In this document: piece after piece, positions 31,007 through 39,342 of the stretch
Numbering within the stretch: position 1 is the stretch's first letter
Layout: each line of letters begins with the position of its first letter
Origin: Bacteroidales bacterium UBA3834
GTDB lineage: Bacteria; Bacteroidota; Bacteroidia; Bacteroidales; P3
Assembly (NCBI GenBank): GCA_002392965.1
Contig: DGIA01000032.1
Coordinates: forward strand, 1-39,342
Direction of reading: 5' to 3'
DNA length: 39,342 nucleotides
The notes under the pieces: model-generated
What the model saw: the letters and a program-made list of their open reading frames with translations, nothing else
The model's database searches: none
Told to the model about the DNA's origin: nothing
Made by a program: the position numbers and the translations under genes

Positions 31007-31429
31007 GTGGAGATTAGGATAGCTGACATAGGGCAGGTGCATGAAGTGGCACGGAATTTGATTGCCACATTTGAGAAGGAGCGTTTCTTCGCCTTCTTTG
31101 GCAAGATGGGAGTGGGTAAAACCACTCTGATCAAGGAGATGTGCGATGTGCTTGGTGTGGTGGATGTGGTGTGCAGCCCCACTTTCGCCATTGTCAATGA
31201 GTACTCCACCTCATCGGACGAGTCGGTCTTCCATTTCGACTTTTATCGTCTGAAGTCGCTTGCCGAGGCCTATGACATTGGATATGAAGAGTATTTCTAT
31301 AGTGGTTGTTACTGCTTCGTGGAGTGGTCGGAGAAGGTCGAGGAATTGCTGCCGGAACGTTATGTGAGGGTGGAAATGGAAGAGCAAAACGGAATGAGAA
31401 TATTGAAAGCGAATATAATAGAAGAATGA
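31007..31429 (+). CDS. tsaE: tRNA threonylcarbamoyladenosine biosynthesis ATPase TsaE
   Basis: 140 aa from GTG 31007, which fits the family start (M-E-I-R-I). A TTG at 30992 adds five residues. The P-loop GKMGVGKT lies at residues 32-39, the conserved H-F-D-F-Y-R-L near 75-81 and E-W-S-E-K near 105-110. TsaE is the ATPase partner of TsaB-TsaD in making t6A37 on ANN-decoding tRNAs. It would use the same Asn tRNA as a substrate as encoded at 21307-21380. The stop overlaps rsfS (ATGA). Confidence 0.93.
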   Translation: MEIRIADIGQVHEVARNLIATFEKERFFAFFGKMGVGKTTLIKEMCDVLGVVDVVCSPTFAIVNEYSTSSDESVFHFDFYRLKSLAEAYDIGYEEYFYSGCYCFVEWSEKVEELLPERYVRVEMEEQNGMRILKANIIEE

Positions 31430-31794
31430 ATAAAGATAAAGAATCAGTTGTGCTCGCCCGGTTGGCGGCACAAGTAATGGATGAAAAGAAAGCCGATGAG
31501 GTGCGTATTCTCGACCTGCGGAAAGTGCATGGTGCACCGGCAGAGTATTTCGTCATAGCCACAGGCAATGTGCCGTCTCATGTGTCGGCTTTGAGTGACG
31601 CCGTCTATGAGACCGTCAAGAAGGCTACTGGCATGGCCCCTCATAAGGTGGAAGGGTACAACAACGCAGAATGGATTTTGATGGACTATTTCGACGTGGT
31701 GGTTCATATTTTCCAGAAAGACAAACGCGCCTTTTATCGCCTCGACGAACTTTGGAGCGATGGCGAGGTATTACCAATAACTACCAAAGAATAA
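31426..31794 (+). CDS. rsfS: Ribosome silencing factor RsfS
   Basis: 122 aa from ATG 31426, where the family begins; earlier in-frame codons overlap tsaE and are not conserved. RsfS binds ribosomal protein uL14 and blocks subunit joining in starvation. Visible family features: ADEVRILDLRKV, a central segment YFVIATGNVPSHVSALSDAV and the C-terminal EWILMDYFDVVVHIF, followed by the conserved YRLDELW. Gene order rsfS-ftsH-cdsA is standard in Bacteroidota. Confidence 0.95.
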   Translation: MNKDKESVVLARLAAQVMDEKKADEVRILDLRKVHGAPAEYFVIATGNVPSHVSALSDAVYETVKKATGMAPHKVEGYNNAEWILMDYFDVVVHIFQKDKRAFYRLDELWSDGEVLPITTKE

Positions 31795-31803
31795 AACTGA
31801 ATT

Positions 31804-33849
31804 ATGGCAAGTCAACAACCTCAGCAACAGCCGAATCCGAACAGGGGGAACAAGCCGAAGGGTCCTCGCTTTATATACATCGTCTATGGTATCATCATGC
31901 TAGTGTTGGTATGGACACTCTTTGGTGGTAAAAGTGGCGGGTCCTCCAAGCATGAAATAGGATGGGATCGTTTGGAACCTATACTGGAACAGGAACAATA
32001 CGAGAGCATTACGGTTGTTAACCAGGAAGTGGCCGAGATCCGTATCAAGAACGAGGTCGTACGACGTGATACGGTGGCGTTCCGCGACATTATCACCCGC
32101 ACTATCACCGGTGCGCAAGGCCCGACCGGATACTATACCTACAATATTGGCAATCTGGAACATTTCGACAAGGAACTCTCCATTGTTGAAGAGAAAACGG
32201 GTAAACATATCAGTTATAAGATTGAAACCCATAGTAATGCATGGCGTGAGTTGCTGATATGGTTCGGTCCGTTGCTGCTTTTCTTCGTCTTTTTCTGGAT
32301 TATGGGTGCCGTTGGACGCCGTCAGATGGGTGGCGACGGAGGTGGAGGACTGGGCCTTTTCGGCTTTGGTCGTTCGACAGCGAAACAATACGACGCTACC
32401 AAGCAAAACAATGTGTCGTTCAAGGATGTGGCCGGTTTGGCAGGAGCCAAGGAGGAGGTGATGGAAGTGGTTGACTTCCTGAAAAATCCGCAGCGCTATA
32501 CCGAATTGGGAGGTAAGATTCCCAAGGGAGTGTTGCTTGTCGGCCCTCCAGGTACCGGCAAGACCTTGCTGGCAAAAGCGGTGGCTGGTGAAGCCGGTGT
32601 GCCGTTCTTCTCGATGAGTGGAAGTGAGTTTGTGGAGATGTTTGTGGGAGTGGGTGCTTCGCGAGTGAGAGGACTCTTTGAGGAGGCCAAGAAGAAAGCT
32701 CCTTGCATTGTCTTCATCGATGAGATCGATGCCGTGGGGCGAGCTCGAGGAAAGGCCATCACAGGAGGTAATGATGAACGTGAAAGCACGCTCAACCAGT
32801 TGCTTACCGAGATGGATGGCTTCTCGAGCAATACCAATATCATTGTGATGGCTGCCACCAACCGCGCCGATGTGCTGGATAAGGCATTGTTGCGTGCTGG
32901 CCGTTTCGACCGTCAGATTTACGTTGAACTGCCGGACCTTGAGGAACGCAAGGCTATCTTTGCGGTCCACATGAAGAACCTCAAGGTTAACAAAGATAAG
33001 TCCAATGAGCAGTTTGTTGATCGTGCCTTTTTGGCTAAACAAACGCCGGGTTTCTCGGGTGCCGATATCGCCAATGTCTGTAATGAAGCTGCACTTGTCG
33101 CGGCGAGAAAGAATAAGAAACAGATTGATAAACAGGATTTCCTGGATGCTGTCGATCGCATCGTCGGTGGTTTGGAGAAACGATCCAAGGTGTTGACCGA
33201 CCAAGAGAAGCACACGATTGCCTATCACGAAAGTGGTCATGCATCAGTCAGTTGGCTCCTGCGTTGGGCCAACCCGTTGGTGAAAGTGACAATTGTGCCG
33301 CGAGGCAAAGCTCTCGGTGCTGCATGGTACCTCCCGGAGGAGCGACAGATCACCACCTATGAGCAGATGTTCGACGAGATGACCTCGCTGATGGCGGGTC
33401 GTGCTTCCGAGGAGATCGTTTTCGGCAAAATCAGCACCGGTGCGTTGAACGATATTGAACGTGCCACGAAGATGGCACAAGCGCTGGTGACTTATTATGG
33501 TATGAGCCCCGAGGTGGGTAACATCAGTTTTTACGACTCCACGGGTCAGAGCGAGTATAGCTTCGCCAAGCCTTTCAGCGAGAAGACCGCTGAGACAATC
33601 GACCGAGAAGTGAAGCGCATGGTGGAAGAGGCATATGCCAAGGCTAAGGAACTGCTGCTCAGCCACCGTGCCCAGCTTGACGAGCTGGCTGCCCAGCTCT
33701 ATGACAAGGAGGTGCTCTTCCGTGAGGATTTGGAACGCATCTATGGCCCTCGCCCCTGGGAGGCAAACCCGATGAAGGTGGATGCTGAAGAATCTGATGA
33801 TGCGGAGCAAGATAAGCAAGAAGAGAACAAAGATTTTGAAGAAGTATGA
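31804..33849 (+). CDS. ftsH: ATP-dependent zinc metalloprotease FtsH
   Basis: 681 aa, membrane-anchored AAA+ protease that degrades misfolded and regulatory membrane proteins. Two transmembrane helices at about residues 23-40 and 150-170 flank a periplasmic domain of about 110 residues. The AAA module has Walker A GPPGTGKT at 247-254, Walker B FIDE at 304-307 and the SRH ATNRADVLDKALLRAGRFDR region. The zinc site is H-E-S-G-H at 475-479, with Ser where Ala is common (HEAGH); the ligand residues are intact. The C-terminal tail is acidic. ATGA overlap with cdsA suggests co-expression. Confidence 0.97.
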   Translation: MASQQPQQQPNPNRGNKPKGPRFIYIVYGIIMLVLVWTLFGGKSGGSSKHEIGWDRLEPILEQEQYESITVVNQEVAEIRIKNEVVRRDTVAFRDIITRTITGAQGPTGYYTYNIGNLEHFDKELSIVEEKTGKHISYKIETHSNAWRELLIWFGPLLLFFVFFWIMGAVGRRQMGGDGGGGLGLFGFGRSTAKQYDATKQNNVSFKDVAGLAGAKEEVMEVVDFLKNPQRYTELGGKIPKGVLLVGPPGTGKTLLAKAVAGEAGVPFFSMSGSEFVEMFVGVGASRVRGLFEEAKKKAPCIVFIDEIDAVGRARGKAITGGNDERESTLNQLLTEMDGFSSNTNIIVMAATNRADVLDKALLRAGRFDRQIYVELPDLEERKAIFAVHMKNLKVNKDKSNEQFVDRAFLAKQTPGFSGADIANVCNEAALVAARKNKKQIDKQDFLDAVDRIVGGLEKRSKVLTDQEKHTIAYHESGHASVSWLLRWANPLVKVTIVPRGKALGAAWYLPEERQITTYEQMFDEMTSLMAGRASEEIVFGKISTGALNDIERATKMAQALVTYYGMSPEVGNISFYDSTGQSEYSFAKPFSEKTAETIDREVKRMVEEAYAKAKELLLSHRAQLDELAAQLYDKEVLFREDLERIYGPRPWEANPMKVDAEESDDAEQDKQEENKDFEEV

Positions 33850-34694
33850 AAAACTTTTGGGTACGTACCGTCAGCGCTGTTGTCTATGTCGCCCTGTTCC
33901 TGGGCAGCATATATAGCGGGAAACTGTTGGGTAACCATCTGTTGGGCGGGATAATCTTGACAGCTTTTCTGCTATTTGTGGCATGTGGAGGTACCTTTGA
34001 GTTCTTCCGCATCGTCGGCACTCAAGGCGCCTCGCCTTGTCGCCCGTTGGGCTATGCTTATACGGTGCTGACGTTGTTGGCGTTGGTATGTCTATCCTCG
34101 TTCTCTGGCGTAAATGGCTATGTTCTCTTCGGCATCGGCATGACCTGTTTGCCCATTGTTTTCGGATTGTCGGCCATGGTGCAGCTTTGGAACCACAGTG
34201 AGCAGCCCTTCCGTGAGGCGGCCTATACCGTTGTCCCCATGTTCTACATAGCCATCCCGCTGGGACTTATGCCTTTGTTGCATGAAAGCTACAATGTGCT
34301 CGTTATGGTGCTTATTCTTGTCTGGATGAACGACAACGGTGCATACATGGGTGGCTCGTTGTTTGGCAAACACAAGATGTGGCCTCGCCACTCGCCCGGC
34401 AAGACATGGGAAGGTACAGCTATTGGAGTACTTATCACGCTGCTGACCGCCTATTTCGTCGGCCCGTTGTTCAATAGTGGCATCGTTTGGTATCATTGGT
34501 TGGTATTGGGCTTGATATGCAGTGTGATAGACACCTTGGGTGACCTTGTCGAGAGCATGCTCAAACGTTCTGTGGGTATGAAGGACAGCGGTACAATCAT
34601 GCCTGGCCATGGTGGTTTCCTCGACCGTTTCGACAGCCTTCTCATCGCCACCCCATTTGTGTTTGTTTATCTTACACTCTTCGTGCAACTATGA
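33846..34694 (+). CDS. cdsA: Phosphatidate cytidylyltransferase
   Basis: 282 aa, integral membrane enzyme making CDP-diacylglycerol from phosphatidate and CTP. Several membrane helices are visible in the first 200 residues. The C-terminal family signature is complete: K-R-S-V-G-M-K-D-S-G-x2-M-P-G-H-G-G-F-L-D-R-F-D (about 238-260). It overlaps ftsH by 4 bp and the pseudouridine synthase by 4 bp. Confidence 0.95.
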   Translation: MKNFWVRTVSAVVYVALFLGSIYSGKLLGNHLLGGIILTAFLLFVACGGTFEFFRIVGTQGASPCRPLGYAYTVLTLLALVCLSSFSGVNGYVLFGIGMTCLPIVFGLSAMVQLWNHSEQPFREAAYTVVPMFYIAIPLGLMPLLHESYNVLVMVLILVWMNDNGAYMGGSLFGKHKMWPRHSPGKTWEGTAIGVLITLLTAYFVGPLFNSGIVWYHWLVLGLICSVIDTLGDLVESMLKRSVGMKDSGTIMPGHGGFLDRFDSLLIATPFVFVYLTLFVQL

Positions 34695-35368
34695 CCATTG
34701 CCGAGCAGATACTCTACGAGGATAACCATCTGTTGGCCATCAATAAGTTGCCCGGCCAGATTACCCAGGGCGACAAGACCGGCGACCCCTGTCTGGCTGA
34801 CTTGGTGAAGGCCTTCATCAAGGAGCGCGACCATAAACCCGGGCAGGTCTATTGTGGCGTCATCCATCGGTTGGACCGTCCGGTGAGCGGAGTTGTGCTG
34901 TTGGCCAAGACCTCCAAAGCCTTGAGTCGCATGGTGGAGAAGGTTCGCACACGTGAGTTCGAAAAGCACTACTGGGCTGTGGTCAAGAACGCTCCTCCCC
35001 AACCCGCCGGTGCTTTGGAGAACTGGTTGGTTAAGAACGAGGAACGGAACAAGAGTTATGTCTTTGGGTCCGCACGACCCAATGCGAAGCTTGCCCGTTT
35101 GGAGTATAAGGAACTGGCTGTCAGCAGTGGCGGCTATCATCTGCTCGACATCAATCTCCATACCGGCCGCCACCATCAGATTCGTTGCCAACTGGCCAAT
35201 ATCGGTTGTCCCATCAAGGGCGACCTTAAGTATGGCGCCGAACGTAGCAACCCCGACGGCAGTATTTCGTTGCATGCCCATACCGTTTGCTTCGAGCATC
35301 CTGTCACGCACGAGCGCATGACCATTACCGCTCCCAATCCGGAAATAGAAAAAATGTTTAATATATAA
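34691..35368 (+). CDS. RluA-family pseudouridine synthase
   Basis: 225 aa. The catalytic motif H-R-L-D-R-P-x-S-G is at residues 59-67 with nucleophile D62, followed by the L-L-A-K-T segment. The C-terminal R-x-H-Q-I-R segment (about 159-164) completes the catalytic core. It lacks an S4 RNA-binding domain at the N terminus, so it is the short RluA/TruC-like type; which rRNA or tRNA position it modifies cannot be said. It overlaps cdsA by 4 bp. Confidence 0.9.
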   Translation: MTIAEQILYEDNHLLAINKLPGQITQGDKTGDPCLADLVKAFIKERDHKPGQVYCGVIHRLDRPVSGVVLLAKTSKALSRMVEKVRTREFEKHYWAVVKNAPPQPAGALENWLVKNEERNKSYVFGSARPNAKLARLEYKELAVSSGGYHLLDINLHTGRHHQIRCQLANIGCPIKGDLKYGAERSNPDGSISLHAHTVCFEHPVTHERMTITAPNPEIEKMFNI

Positions 35369-35372
35369 TAAA

Positions 35373-37718
35373 ATGCGCAAAGCTTCTTTGTTTATTGTCA
35401 CTTTCATTTTGTGCCTGCTGTCGGTCGAAGCCCAGCAGGTGGTTGAGAACAATTTCGACCGTTTGAAGGTTCACTATGCCACCCCGGATGTGAAGATTCA
35501 TTCTGCCCGGGACGGTTACTCCCTCCTGCAGATGGAGGGCTACAGTCAAGGTGGTGTGCATGGACGTCCCTCGCTTCCTGTTCAGAATAGTCTCATCGCC
35601 GTGCCTTTCTGCGACGGCATGGAGGTGAAAGTGGAGAATGCAGTTTTTGACACAATCGCTATCGAGGGCCTGAAAGTCTTGCCTTTGCAGCCATCCCTCC
35701 CCAAGAGCGACCGTAAGGAGCATCCTCTCTTTGTCGATGATGTTGCCTATGCCGCCGATGTCTTTTGGGGCCAGTCGTTGGCTTCGGTGCAAAACCTGGG
35801 TGTGGGGCGCGACCGCAACTATGCCACCTTGAGCTTCTCGCCCGTGAGCGTCAATCCTGTCAGCGGACAGATGGTTGTCTGCCGTAGTGCCGACGTCACG
35901 GTGAGCTATCGCAATGCCGATGTTGCCACTACGATGGAATACCTTCAGCGCTACCATTCTCCTGCCTTTGGCCTCGGTTCCACCCTCAACACCGTGCCAG
36001 GGGCCAAGTCTGTGAGCAATTCCGCTCCTCTGCGCATGGTCATCGTGGTGGGCCAAGGGTTGCAATGTCACGCCATTCAGGAATTCGCCGAGTGGAAACG
36101 TACCCAGGGCATGCTGGTTGATATTCTTGTGCCCTCGTCCTACAACACCCTCGCCATCACCAACACCCTCAAGAGCATGTACACCAATGCCAGCGAATCC
36201 TCGCCGGCTCCCACCTATGTGCTGCTTGTGGGCGATGTGGCTCAGATGCCCGTTTATGGCACCAAGATTGCCAATTCCTTCTTCTGGCAGATGCAGCTCT
36301 CGAAGGATCATGCCACCGACTTGTACTATACCACCTGGAGTTCCGGCGACATCCTGCCCGACTGCTACCTCGGACGCTTCTCGGCTTCCGACACCGCCAC
36401 CTTGCGCAACATCGTCGCCAAGACTCTCTACTATGAGCAATACCGCTTTTTCGACGACAGCTACCTCGCCAAAGCCGCGCTTGTCGCCGGTGAAGACCAA
36501 GGCTCTACCGGTGACAACGCCTACCGCTGTGCCGACCCCACGATGGATTATGTCGCCTACTATTATGTCAATGCTGCCAATGGCTTCAATACCGTCAAAT
36601 ACTATAAGAACAATACCTCCTTCTACCCCTCCGGCGTCACCGTCACCGGCAGCAGCCAGAGCACTTCCTCGGCCACTGCCCTGAAAAGCTACTATAGCGT
36701 CGGCGCCGGTTGGATCAACTACAGCGCCCATGGCGACTGGAACATGTGGTACAAGCCCCAGTTCACCGTCAGCGATGTCTCCCGCATGTCCAACGTCAAC
36801 ATGCCCTCTGTCATGATCGGCAACTGCTGCCTGACCAACCGCTTCAACGAAACGACCTGCTTCGGTGAATCTCTGCTGCGCAAAAACAATAATGCCGGTG
36901 CGGTCATCTATATCGGCGCCACCAACTCCACCTTCTGGGATCAGGACTTCTACTGGAGTGTCGGCCTGCGCGACAACATCAGCAACACCATGTCCCCCAG
37001 CTACATCGCCGCCAAGATGGGAACGTACGACCGACTTTTCCACACCCACGGCGAAGCCCTCTCCGACTATGCAGTCACCGCTGGCAAGATGCTCTACTTC
37101 GGCAATATGTCCGTCCAGAACGCACCTACGGCATCCTCCAACTGGTACGGTACCACCGCCGAGATGAAGCAGTACTACTGGGAAATCTACGAACTCATGG
37201 GTGACCCTAGCCTCATGCCTTGGTTGGGGCGGGCCGAAGTCCTCAATCTGGTCCTTAGCTCCGATGGCACCAGCCTCAGGGTCGCCGCCGCCCCCGGGGC
37301 CTACGTGGCGCTCATCGCCAACGACGGCCTGCAGCTGCAGGCCGCGGGTTTCGCGGGCTCCGATGGCTTGGCCTGGTTGCCCGTCCCCTCCGTGGGCCTC
37401 GAGAATTGCTTCGTCAGCGTCTCGGCCCAAGGCTATCGCCCCGTGCAGAAGGCCTGTACTCCTGACAATCTGGCCGTCGATGGCATTGGCCTCCACGACG
37501 TCGGCATCTCGCCCAATCCCGCCTCCGACCACGCCGTCGTTTCCGCCGTCGGTCTGCAGCATGTTGCACTCATCGACATGACCGGACGCACCCTCCTGAC
37601 ACTCCCTGCCTCAGGCGACCGCTGCCGACTCGACCTCTCCGGCCTACCTGCCGGACTCTACCTGCTCCGACTCGTGACCGCCAACGGCAGCTCCACGGGC
37701 AAGCTCCTGGTGAAGTAA
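35373..37718 (+). CDS. Gingipain-like C25 cysteine protease with T9SS sorting tail
   Basis: 781 aa. A signal peptide (residues 1 to about 20) is followed by a beta-rich prodomain (to about 210) and the C25 catalytic domain (about 220-560). The catalytic pair is visible: His453 in YSAHGDW and Cys486 in GNCCLTNRF, fitting the family's C-x4-F pattern. Residues about 580-700 are a beta-rich Ig-like region, and the last 70 residues (from DVGISPNP) are a type A T9SS C-terminal domain ending in KLLVK. It is therefore probably secreted through the outer membrane and attached to the cell surface. No protease of this type is essential in general; it may be used in nutrient acquisition. It starts 4 nt after the preceding stop, and its 3' end converges on speA. 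Confidence 0.92.
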   Translation: MRKASLFIVTFILCLLSVEAQQVVENNFDRLKVHYATPDVKIHSARDGYSLLQMEGYSQGGVHGRPSLPVQNSLIAVPFCDGMEVKVENAVFDTIAIEGLKVLPLQPSLPKSDRKEHPLFVDDVAYAADVFWGQSLASVQNLGVGRDRNYATLSFSPVSVNPVSGQMVVCRSADVTVSYRNADVATTMEYLQRYHSPAFGLGSTLNTVPGAKSVSNSAPLRMVIVVGQGLQCHAIQEFAEWKRTQGMLVDILVPSSYNTLAITNTLKSMYTNASESSPAPTYVLLVGDVAQMPVYGTKIANSFFWQMQLSKDHATDLYYTTWSSGDILPDCYLGRFSASDTATLRNIVAKTLYYEQYRFFDDSYLAKAALVAGEDQGSTGDNAYRCADPTMDYVAYYYVNAANGFNTVKYYKNNTSFYPSGVTVTGSSQSTSSATALKSYYSVGAGWINYSAHGDWNMWYKPQFTVSDVSRMSNVNMPSVMIGNCCLTNRFNETTCFGESLLRKNNNAGAVIYIGATNSTFWDQDFYWSVGLRDNISNTMSPSYIAAKMGTYDRLFHTHGEALSDYAVTAGKMLYFGNMSVQNAPTASSNWYGTTAEMKQYYWEIYELMGDPSLMPWLGRAEVLNLVLSSDGTSLRVAAAPGAYVALIANDGLQLQAAGFAGSDGLAWLPVPSVGLENCFVSVSAQGYRPVQKACTPDNLAVDGIGLHDVGISPNPASDHAVVSAVGLQHVALIDMTGRTLLTLPASGDRCRLDLSGLPAGLYLLRLVTANGSSTGKLLVK

Positions 37719-37722
37719 ACCG

Positions 37723-39123
37723 TCAATAACCTAGAATCTTCAGCATCGACTTGTAGCTCTGCTCCTTGGCGAAGAGTTTCGTCGTGTATTCCCCGTTCTC
37801 GTCCTTGTCGATGATGACATGCTTCGGAGCCGGTATCAGGCAGTGCTGTATGCCGCCGTAGCCGCCTATGCTCTCTTGATAGGCTCCCGTGTGGAAGAAT
37901 CCGATATACAGCGGGTCGTCCTTCTGCAGTTTCGGCAGGAAAATGGCGTTCGCGTGGCTGTCGGCGTTGTAGTAGTCCTCCGAGTCGCACGTCAGACCCC
38001 CGAGAAACACCCGCTGGTACTCGCAGTCCCAGTGGTTGATGGGCAGCATGATAAAGCGCTGGTTGATGCCCCATGTGTCGGGCAGCGTCGTGATGAAACT
38101 CGAGTCGATCATGTACCACAGCTCCCGGTCGTTCTGCTGCTTCTGGTCCAATATACTATATAATGTAGCGCCGCTTTCGCCCACGGTGAAGCTTCCGAAC
38201 TCGGTGTAGATGTCCGGTTCCTCCACGCCCCGCTGCGAGCAGATGTTCTTGATCTGCGCCAGTATCTCCTCCGCCATATACTCGTAGTCGTAGTTGGCCG
38301 CCAGGCTCACCTTCGACGGGAATCCGCCGCCGATGTTCAGCGAGTCCAGTTCCGGACACACCCTCTTCAGGTCGCAATACACATTCACGCACTTCGCCAG
38401 CTCGTTCCAGTAGTAGGCCGTGTCTCGGATGCCCGTGTTGATGAAGAAATGCAGCATCTTGAAGCGGAACTTGGGGTTCGGCTTGATCTCCTTCTCGTAG
38501 AACGACACGATGTCGTGATAGCGGATGCCCAGTCGCGAGGTGTAGAAGTCGAACTTGGGCTCCTCCTCGGCGGCTATCCGGATGCCCAACAGCATCGGTT
38601 CGCACCCCTCCGGCACCGCCTGGTTGAGGGTGGAATATTCGTTCTTGTTGTCCAGAATGGGTATCACGTTGGTGAATCCGTCTTGGAAGATTCCTACGAT
38701 ATTCTCTATATATTGCTCCTTCTTGAATCCGTTGCACACGATGGTTTTGTCCTTCTCGATGAGTCCCTGGGCGTGCAACTCCTGGATCAGGTTGATGTCG
38801 AAAGCCGACGAAGTCTCGAGGTTGATGTCGTTCTTCAGCGCCTCTTCCAGCACGAACGAAAAGTGGCTGCTCTTGGTGCAATAGCAATAGTTGTAGGTGC
38901 CTTTGTAGTCGGTTTTGGCGATGGCCACGTTGAACAAGCGCTTTGCCCGCTGTATCTGTGAGCTGATCTTCGGCAGATAGGTGATTTTCAGTGGGGTGCC
39001 ATACTGCTTGATGACCTCCATCAAGGGGATGTCGTGGAAATAAAGCTCGCCGTCCTCCGTGCGGAATTCATCCTGCGGGAAGTCGAAAGTCTGGTCAATC
39101 AGGTCGTAATACTTGTTCTTCAT
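37723..39123 (-). CDS. speA: Arginine decarboxylase (short Bacteroidota form)
   Basis: 466 aa, PLP-dependent fold-type III decarboxylase making agmatine for polyamine synthesis. The PLP lysine is K84 (in CYCTKSSHF). Further on are the Gly-rich phosphate segment LNIGGGFPSKV, a T-E-F-G-S-F-T-V-G-E-S-G block, and the catalytic Cys region L-T-C-D-S-E-D-Y-Y (about 390). It is much shorter than the E. coli SpeA (about 630-660 aa) and matches the 460-aa form typical of Bacteroidota. Converges with the C25 gene: the stop codons are only 4 bp apart, so no terminator lies between them. Confidence 0.88.
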   Translation of the reverse strand: MKNKYYDLIDQTFDFPQDEFRTEDGELYFHDIPLMEVIKQYGTPLKITYLPKISSQIQRAKRLFNVAIAKTDYKGTYNYCYCTKSSHFSFVLEEALKNDINLETSSAFDINLIQELHAQGLIEKDKTIVCNGFKKEQYIENIVGIFQDGFTNVIPILDNKNEYSTLNQAVPEGCEPMLLGIRIAAEEEPKFDFYTSRLGIRYHDIVSFYEKEIKPNPKFRFKMLHFFINTGIRDTAYYWNELAKCVNVYCDLKRVCPELDSLNIGGGFPSKVSLAANYDYEYMAEEILAQIKNICSQRGVEEPDIYTEFGSFTVGESGATLYSILDQKQQNDRELWYMIDSSFITTLPDTWGINQRFIMLPINHWDCEYQRVFLGGLTCDSEDYYNADSHANAIFLPKLQKDDPLYIGFFHTGAYQESIGGYGGIQHCLIPAPKHVIIDKDENGEYTTKLFAKEQSYKSMLKILGY

Positions 39124-39184
39124 AACCGTTGAATTGATTAATTTACAATCTTTTTGTCAATCCGGCTCGCTCGGATTGGTGCTG

Positions 39185-39192
39185 CAAATATA
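39185..39192 (-). promoter_or_regulatory. -7 element of the speA promoter
   Basis: On the minus strand TATATTTG matches TAnnTTTG exactly; no good -33 TTTG lies 19-20 nt upstream. The start would be about 55 nt before ATG 39123. The remaining 39193-39342 shows no gene. Confidence 0.5.
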
Positions 39193-39342
39193 CAACTAAT
39201 TTACTTGCATTGTAATTTTTATTTCAAAATAAGTGAATTTTTTCAGGCTTCCGACCGCTGGTTTGGTTCTTCTATGGTTCGCTCCATTTCTTTCGATTCC
39301 ATTTAACCATCTGATAATAAGCCATGAATCCGTTATGACCTA

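Noticed and set aside
35358..37562. 734-codon open frame on the minus strand
   Set aside because: Antisense to the C25 protease, which has clear catalytic residues and a sorting tail.
1..39342. CRISPR array or complete insertion sequence
   Set aside because: No regularly spaced identical repeats with unique spacers, and no transposase gene or terminal inverted repeats were seen.

Overview
The window looks like a chromosomal segment of a Bacteroidales bacterium (phylum Bacteroidota). The evidence is the set of promoters matching the Bacteroidota consensus (TTTG, 19-20 nt, TAnnTTTG), a gingipain-like C25 protease with a type IX secretion (T9SS) sorting tail, and lineage-typical families (DUF1599, BT_3928-type DoxX protein, DUF4293, DUF2975/XRE pair, DUF5675). 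The conserved block rsfS-ftsH-cdsA and the folP-cdaA pair also fit. I cannot place it to genus.

Layout. (1) 1-11,660 is accessory and visibly A+T-rich. It holds the edge of an unknown leftward gene, a short tyrosine recombinase, and two compact operons that look like anti-phage or other conflict systems. The first operon (2127-7566) has three genes joined by ATGA overlaps: a PRPP-binding phosphoribosyltransferase-like protein of 869 aa, an SMC/RecF-type ABC ATPase with a non-canonical signature loop, and a two-helix membrane protein with a coiled coil. It has a strong promoter and a leader of about 290 nt containing hairpins. The second operon (7935-11403) pairs a protein with two HEPN RNase motifs (RDIASH and RNSFVH, apparently an internal duplication) with a KAP-type P-loop NTPase. 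An intrinsic terminator at 7772-7811 separates the two. (2) 11,697-20,972 is a one-directional phage late-gene run: tail-tip proteins, fibre-like proteins, holin candidate, DUF5675 protein, small lipoprotein and adenine methyltransferase. Terminase, portal, capsid, tube and tape-measure genes are absent, so it is a truncated prophage or a retained tail/lysis cassette. (3) A tRNA-Asn(GTT) gene on the minus strand with its own promoter and terminator (21,272-21,483) marks the right edge of the accessory DNA. Its 3' end faces the island, as expected for a tRNA-anchored integration site, although I found no duplicated att core in the window. (4) 21,515-39,342 is core chromosome: nnrD, an M16 protease, an XRE/DUF2975 pair with a palindromic operator candidate, cdaA and folP on the minus strand; then DUF1599, BT_3928, DUF4293, tsaE, rsfS, ftsH, cdsA, a pseudouridine synthase and a C25 protease on the plus strand; then a convergent arginine decarboxylase gene.

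The most promising material for something undescribed is the PRTase-ATPase-membrane operon with its long structured leader, followed by the tandem-HEPN/KAP operon. Smaller items of interest are a possible structured RNA at 26,519-26,755 driven by an otherwise orphan promoter, and an 11-bp periodic repeat upstream of folP.
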